From Cocleimonas sp. (GTDB lineage: Bacteria > Pseudomonadota > Gammaproteobacteria > Thiotrichales > Thiotrichaceae), in the NCBI GenBank assembly GCA_021647365.1, contig JAKIUW010000005.1:49154-113153 (forward strand): 64,000 nucleotides of DNA. The letters run 5' to 3'. Positions within the stretch are counted from its first letter, which is position 1; every line of letters starts with the position of its first letter. Both the position numbers and the translations under genes were made by a program. Under the pieces are notes generated by a model. The model ran no database searches and had not been told where the DNA came from. It saw nothing but the letters and a program-made list of their open reading frames with translations. Positions 61,899 through 64,000 of the stretch are shown here, piece after piece.

Positions 61899-62696
61899 TT
61901 ATTTCAAACAACTAAATTTCACTTTGCTTGGGAAGTTTAGCTTAATAATGCGCATGGTATCATCAGCCAAAGAAGCTTTTCCTAAGCGCCTTGCAGAACA
62001 GACTTTAACTTGTAGCGCTTCAATAATTGCTGGCGTGCCTTGATGGTGAATAATGGCGTAATCAGCACGGTTAAACGCGGCAAGGTATGCGCCACGCTTC
62101 ATATAATATTTTGCAACATTCACTTCAGTTTGAGCGAGTGTGTTTTTTAAATAATGCATACGCTGTTTAGCATCTTTTGCGTAAGGGCTATTTGGGTGAC
62201 GGTTTAACAAGGTTGAAAAGTCATGAAAGGCTTCTTTTTGACGAACACCGTCTAAGTCAGAGAAGTTACGCGGAAATATTTTATCAATAATACTGCCACC
62301 ACGTGTGAAGTTGATTAAGCCACGTAAGTACAAGGCATAATCCATACGCGGGCTGCGAGGATAAACACGCATATAACGATCAATCGTATCCAGTGCTGTG
62401 TCTGGCTCATCAAACTTGTAGTAGGCAAAAGCTTGTTCTAGCAATGATTGTTGTGCATAACGACCGAGTGGGTATTTTGCTTCAAGTTCTTCGTATTGTT
62501 TGATTGCTGTTTCGTAATTACCTGACTTAAGTGATGATCTGGCATCTTGAAATAACTTGTTTGCAGAATAGCCCGACTTAGCGTTTGCTTTTGTTGCCTT
62601 ATCTTTATCTATAAGATTATTGAGCTGAGAGCATGATGAAAGAGATAGTGTAAGTGCGGTGATAAAAAATAGTGTAAAAAGTCTTTTTAAAGCCAT
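61899..62696 (-). CDS. bamD: Outer-membrane protein assembly factor BamD
   Basis: Essential lipoprotein of the Bam complex that inserts beta-barrels into the outer membrane. 265 residues; lipobox with Cys22 (SLSSCSQLNN). Five TPR repeats cover about 45-240, with YSANKLFQDARSSLKSGNYETA and YPLGRYAQQSLLEQAFAYYK typical of BamD. Divergent from rluD, a conserved gammaproteobacterial arrangement. Several proteins of this window, such as the 1744-residue barrel, would depend on it. Confidence 0.95.
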   Translation of the reverse strand: MALKRLFTLFFITALTLSLSSCSQLNNLIDKDKATKANAKSGYSANKLFQDARSSLKSGNYETAIKQYEELEAKYPLGRYAQQSLLEQAFAYYKFDEPDTALDTIDRYMRVYPRSPRMDYALYLRGLINFTRGGSIIDKIFPRNFSDLDGVRQKEAFHDFSTLLNRHPNSPYAKDAKQRMHYLKNTLAQTEVNVAKYYMKRGAYLAAFNRADYAIIHHQGTPAIIEALQVKVCSARRLGKASLADDTMRIIKLNFPSKVKFSCLK

Positions 62697-62865
62697 GATA
62701 ATGCCCGTGATTTTTATAGTTTGTATGTTGTTCGTTTATGCGTTTATATATAGTTTGGTCAATTATACAGCAAAATAACTATTACAACATAGGAAGCTGT
62801 TATTACCTTATAATCGGGAGCTGATTACAGAATAACGGTCGAAAGATATTAAAAAGAGATTAAGA

Positions 62866-63834
62866 ATGAGTACAGAAACACAGCTAGATTTTATTGTTCC
62901 AGAAACGACCTTTGGTGAGCGCCTTGATGTGGTAGTAGCTCAGCTATGCCCGCAGTTTTCGCGTAGCCAGTTACAAAAGTGGATAAAATCAGGTGATATT
63001 CTTGTTAATAATAAAACGGCGAAAACCCGCGATAAGCTCAATGGAGGTGAAGCGATTATCGTAAAGCCTGTGTTAGTAGAAAAAACACACGATTTGCCCG
63101 AAGCCATAGACCTCAATATTGTGTTTGAAGATGAGCATATGATGGTGCTTAATAAACCTGCAGGATTAGTGGTTCACCCAGGTGCAGGTAATCTTACGGG
63201 TACATTGGTTAATGGTTTGCTGGCACATAATGAACAACAAAAAAACCTACCGCGCGCAGGTATTGTGCATCGACTTGATAAAGACACCACCGGTTTAATG
63301 ATGGTGGCAAAAACCTTAGAAGCACACACAGCGCTGGTAAATCTATTACAAGCCCGTGATGTGTCGCGAGAGTATCTAGCCCTTGTTTCTGTTGATGTTA
63401 TCGCTGGTGCAACGATTGAAGCCAATATCGGCAGGCACACACGCGATAGAAAACGCATGGCAGTAAAAGAAATGGGCGGTGGTAAAACAGCTATCACGCA
63501 TTACCGTATCGAACAGCGTTTGTATCACCATACTTTATTACGCGTGAATTTAGAAACAGGGCGCACCCATCAAATTCGTGTACACCTCTCATGGAAGCAC
63601 ATGCCGATTGTGGGTGACAGAGTTTATGGTGGCAGACCACGCGTACCCGCTAATATGGATGAAGGATTACGCACAAGGCTACAAAAAATGACGCGCCAAG
63701 CGCTACATGCAACACGTTTGAGTTTGGTTCATCCTATTACAGGTGAGAATGTTTCATGGGAAGCGCCTATGCCTAAGAGTATGCAAAGCGTGGTTGATGC
63801 GCTGGCAGACGAGTTGGCTAAGGATGATCAGTAG
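62866..63834 (+). CDS. rluD: Ribosomal large subunit pseudouridine synthase D
   Basis: Makes pseudouridines 1911, 1915 and 1917 in helix 69 of 23S rRNA. 322 residues (E. coli 326). An S4 RNA-binding domain covers about 14-75 (GERLDVVVAQLCPQFSRSQL). The catalytic Asp is in IVHRLDKDTTGLMMVAKT near 140, and the ETGRTHQIRVHLSW motif is near 230. Divergent from bamD. A possible -10 box TATAAT lies at 62810-62815. A C7 arm begins 5 bp after the stop. Confidence 0.95.
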   Translation: MSTETQLDFIVPETTFGERLDVVVAQLCPQFSRSQLQKWIKSGDILVNNKTAKTRDKLNGGEAIIVKPVLVEKTHDLPEAIDLNIVFEDEHMMVLNKPAGLVVHPGAGNLTGTLVNGLLAHNEQQKNLPRAGIVHRLDKDTTGLMMVAKTLEAHTALVNLLQARDVSREYLALVSVDVIAGATIEANIGRHTRDRKRMAVKEMGGGKTAITHYRIEQRLYHHTLLRVNLETGRTHQIRVHLSWKHMPIVGDRVYGGRPRVPANMDEGLRTRLQKMTRQALHATRLSLVHPITGENVSWEAPMPKSMQSVVDALADELAKDDQ

Positions 63835-63838
63835 AGAA

Positions 63839-63866
63839 CATCATGTAAAAGTGGGGGGGTGTGCTT
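63839..63866 (+). repeat. C7 repeat, single arm
   Basis: Full consensus CATCATG...GTGTGCTT, immediately after the rluD stop and next to the end of an IS element. Confidence 0.95.
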
Positions 63867-63869
63867 TTA

Positions 63870-64000
63870 GAATCACTACTGTCCCGTTAACTTCATAACA
63901 TCACCATTTGATTAAAGTCATGTTGTTTTCTATTGGGTGGATCACCTCGAAGAAGTGCCATAAGGTCGCGCTTCTCAAACAAATTAAGCTGTAACAATCG
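63870..64000 (-). mobile_element. IS4-family insertion sequence, 3' end
   Basis: The minus-strand frame from the window edge to the stop at 63893 reads LLQLNLFEKRDLMALLRGD and ends NQMVML. This is the usual C-terminus of IS4-type DDE transposases. ACTACTGTCCCGTTAAC beyond the stop is probably the terminal inverted repeat. The rest of the element lies to the right, outside the window. Confidence 0.75.

Noticed and set aside
883..63866. C7 repeats as a CRISPR array
   Set aside because: Copies are kilobases apart, in both orientations and without regular spacers or cas genes.
883..63866. C7 repeats as adapter or assembly artefacts
   Set aside because: Copies differ in controlled ways, arms covary, flanks are unique, and three copies are read in frame inside intact proteins.
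1..64000. tRNA or rRNA genes
   Set aside because: Gaps were read on both strands and no cloverleaf or rRNA-like segment was recognised; a tRNAscan run would settle it.

Overview
The window looks like a chromosomal segment of a gammaproteobacterium, at roughly 40% GC by eye. Core genes include uvrA, tpx, ssb, miaB, ybeZ-ybeY-corC-lnt, parE, murJ and a divergent bamD/rluD pair. The miaB/ybeZ/ybeY/corC/lnt order and the bamD/rluD pair are classic gammaproteobacterial arrangements. The DUF11 surface proteins, TRAP transporter and repeat-rich intergenic DNA would fit an environmental lineage such as Thiotrichales, but I cannot fix the genus from sequence alone. No rRNA, tRNA or CRISPR array was seen.

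Layout. 0-8 kb: a polysaccharide-export lipoprotein, a YajR-like MFS carrier, uvrA, tpx, ssb and a cardiolipin synthase. 8-20.5 kb: an SH3 protein, a J-domain/RDD membrane protein and miaB. A 2.5-kb insertion (ypfJ, a broken LysE gene, a secreted orphan) then separates miaB from its usual partners ybeZ-ybeY-corC-lnt-nif3. Two orphan genes follow, the second ending in an attC-like site. 20.6-31 kb: LysE exporter, hydrolase, parE, DUF3530 protein, a DUF1800/DUF1501 pair and murJ. 31-40.3 kb: a minus-strand run of five exported DUF11-type proteins, including a 1744-residue protein with a beta-barrel-like C-terminus. 40.6-45.4 kb: a complete BMP-type nucleoside ABC importer. 45.8-52.5 kb: a SecD-like protein without the membrane domain, a lipoprotein, a 5'-truncated Tae4-type amidase fragment, a glycosidase-like protein and two lipoproteins. 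52.7-61.7 kb: a SulP carrier, then a catabolic unit of TRAP transporter dctP-dctQ-dctM, fused hydantoinase/5-oxoprolinase and a MarR-like regulator. 61.9-64 kb: bamD, rluD and the 3' end of an IS4-type transposase.

The most striking signal is a dispersed repeat, GCACA(C7)ACTTTTACATGATG, at 24 loci (31 arms) in 64 kb. Seven loci are inverted pairs, always with the GCACA ends outside and ATG facing the loop, so they fold into long hairpins. Their arms covary, and several lie 4-7 bp after a stop codon. Seventeen are single arms. Three lie inside intact reading frames and are translated in three different ways. In two of those, a second repeat (CTTCGACT-type) abuts it in the same order. This looks like an undescribed REP-, MITE- or uptake-signal-like family that has become part of transcript ends and proteins.

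Other unusual points are a perfect 28-bp inverted copy of the ssb 3' end, the SecD-like protein without its channel domain, the degraded T6SS amidase and the DUF11/barrel cluster.
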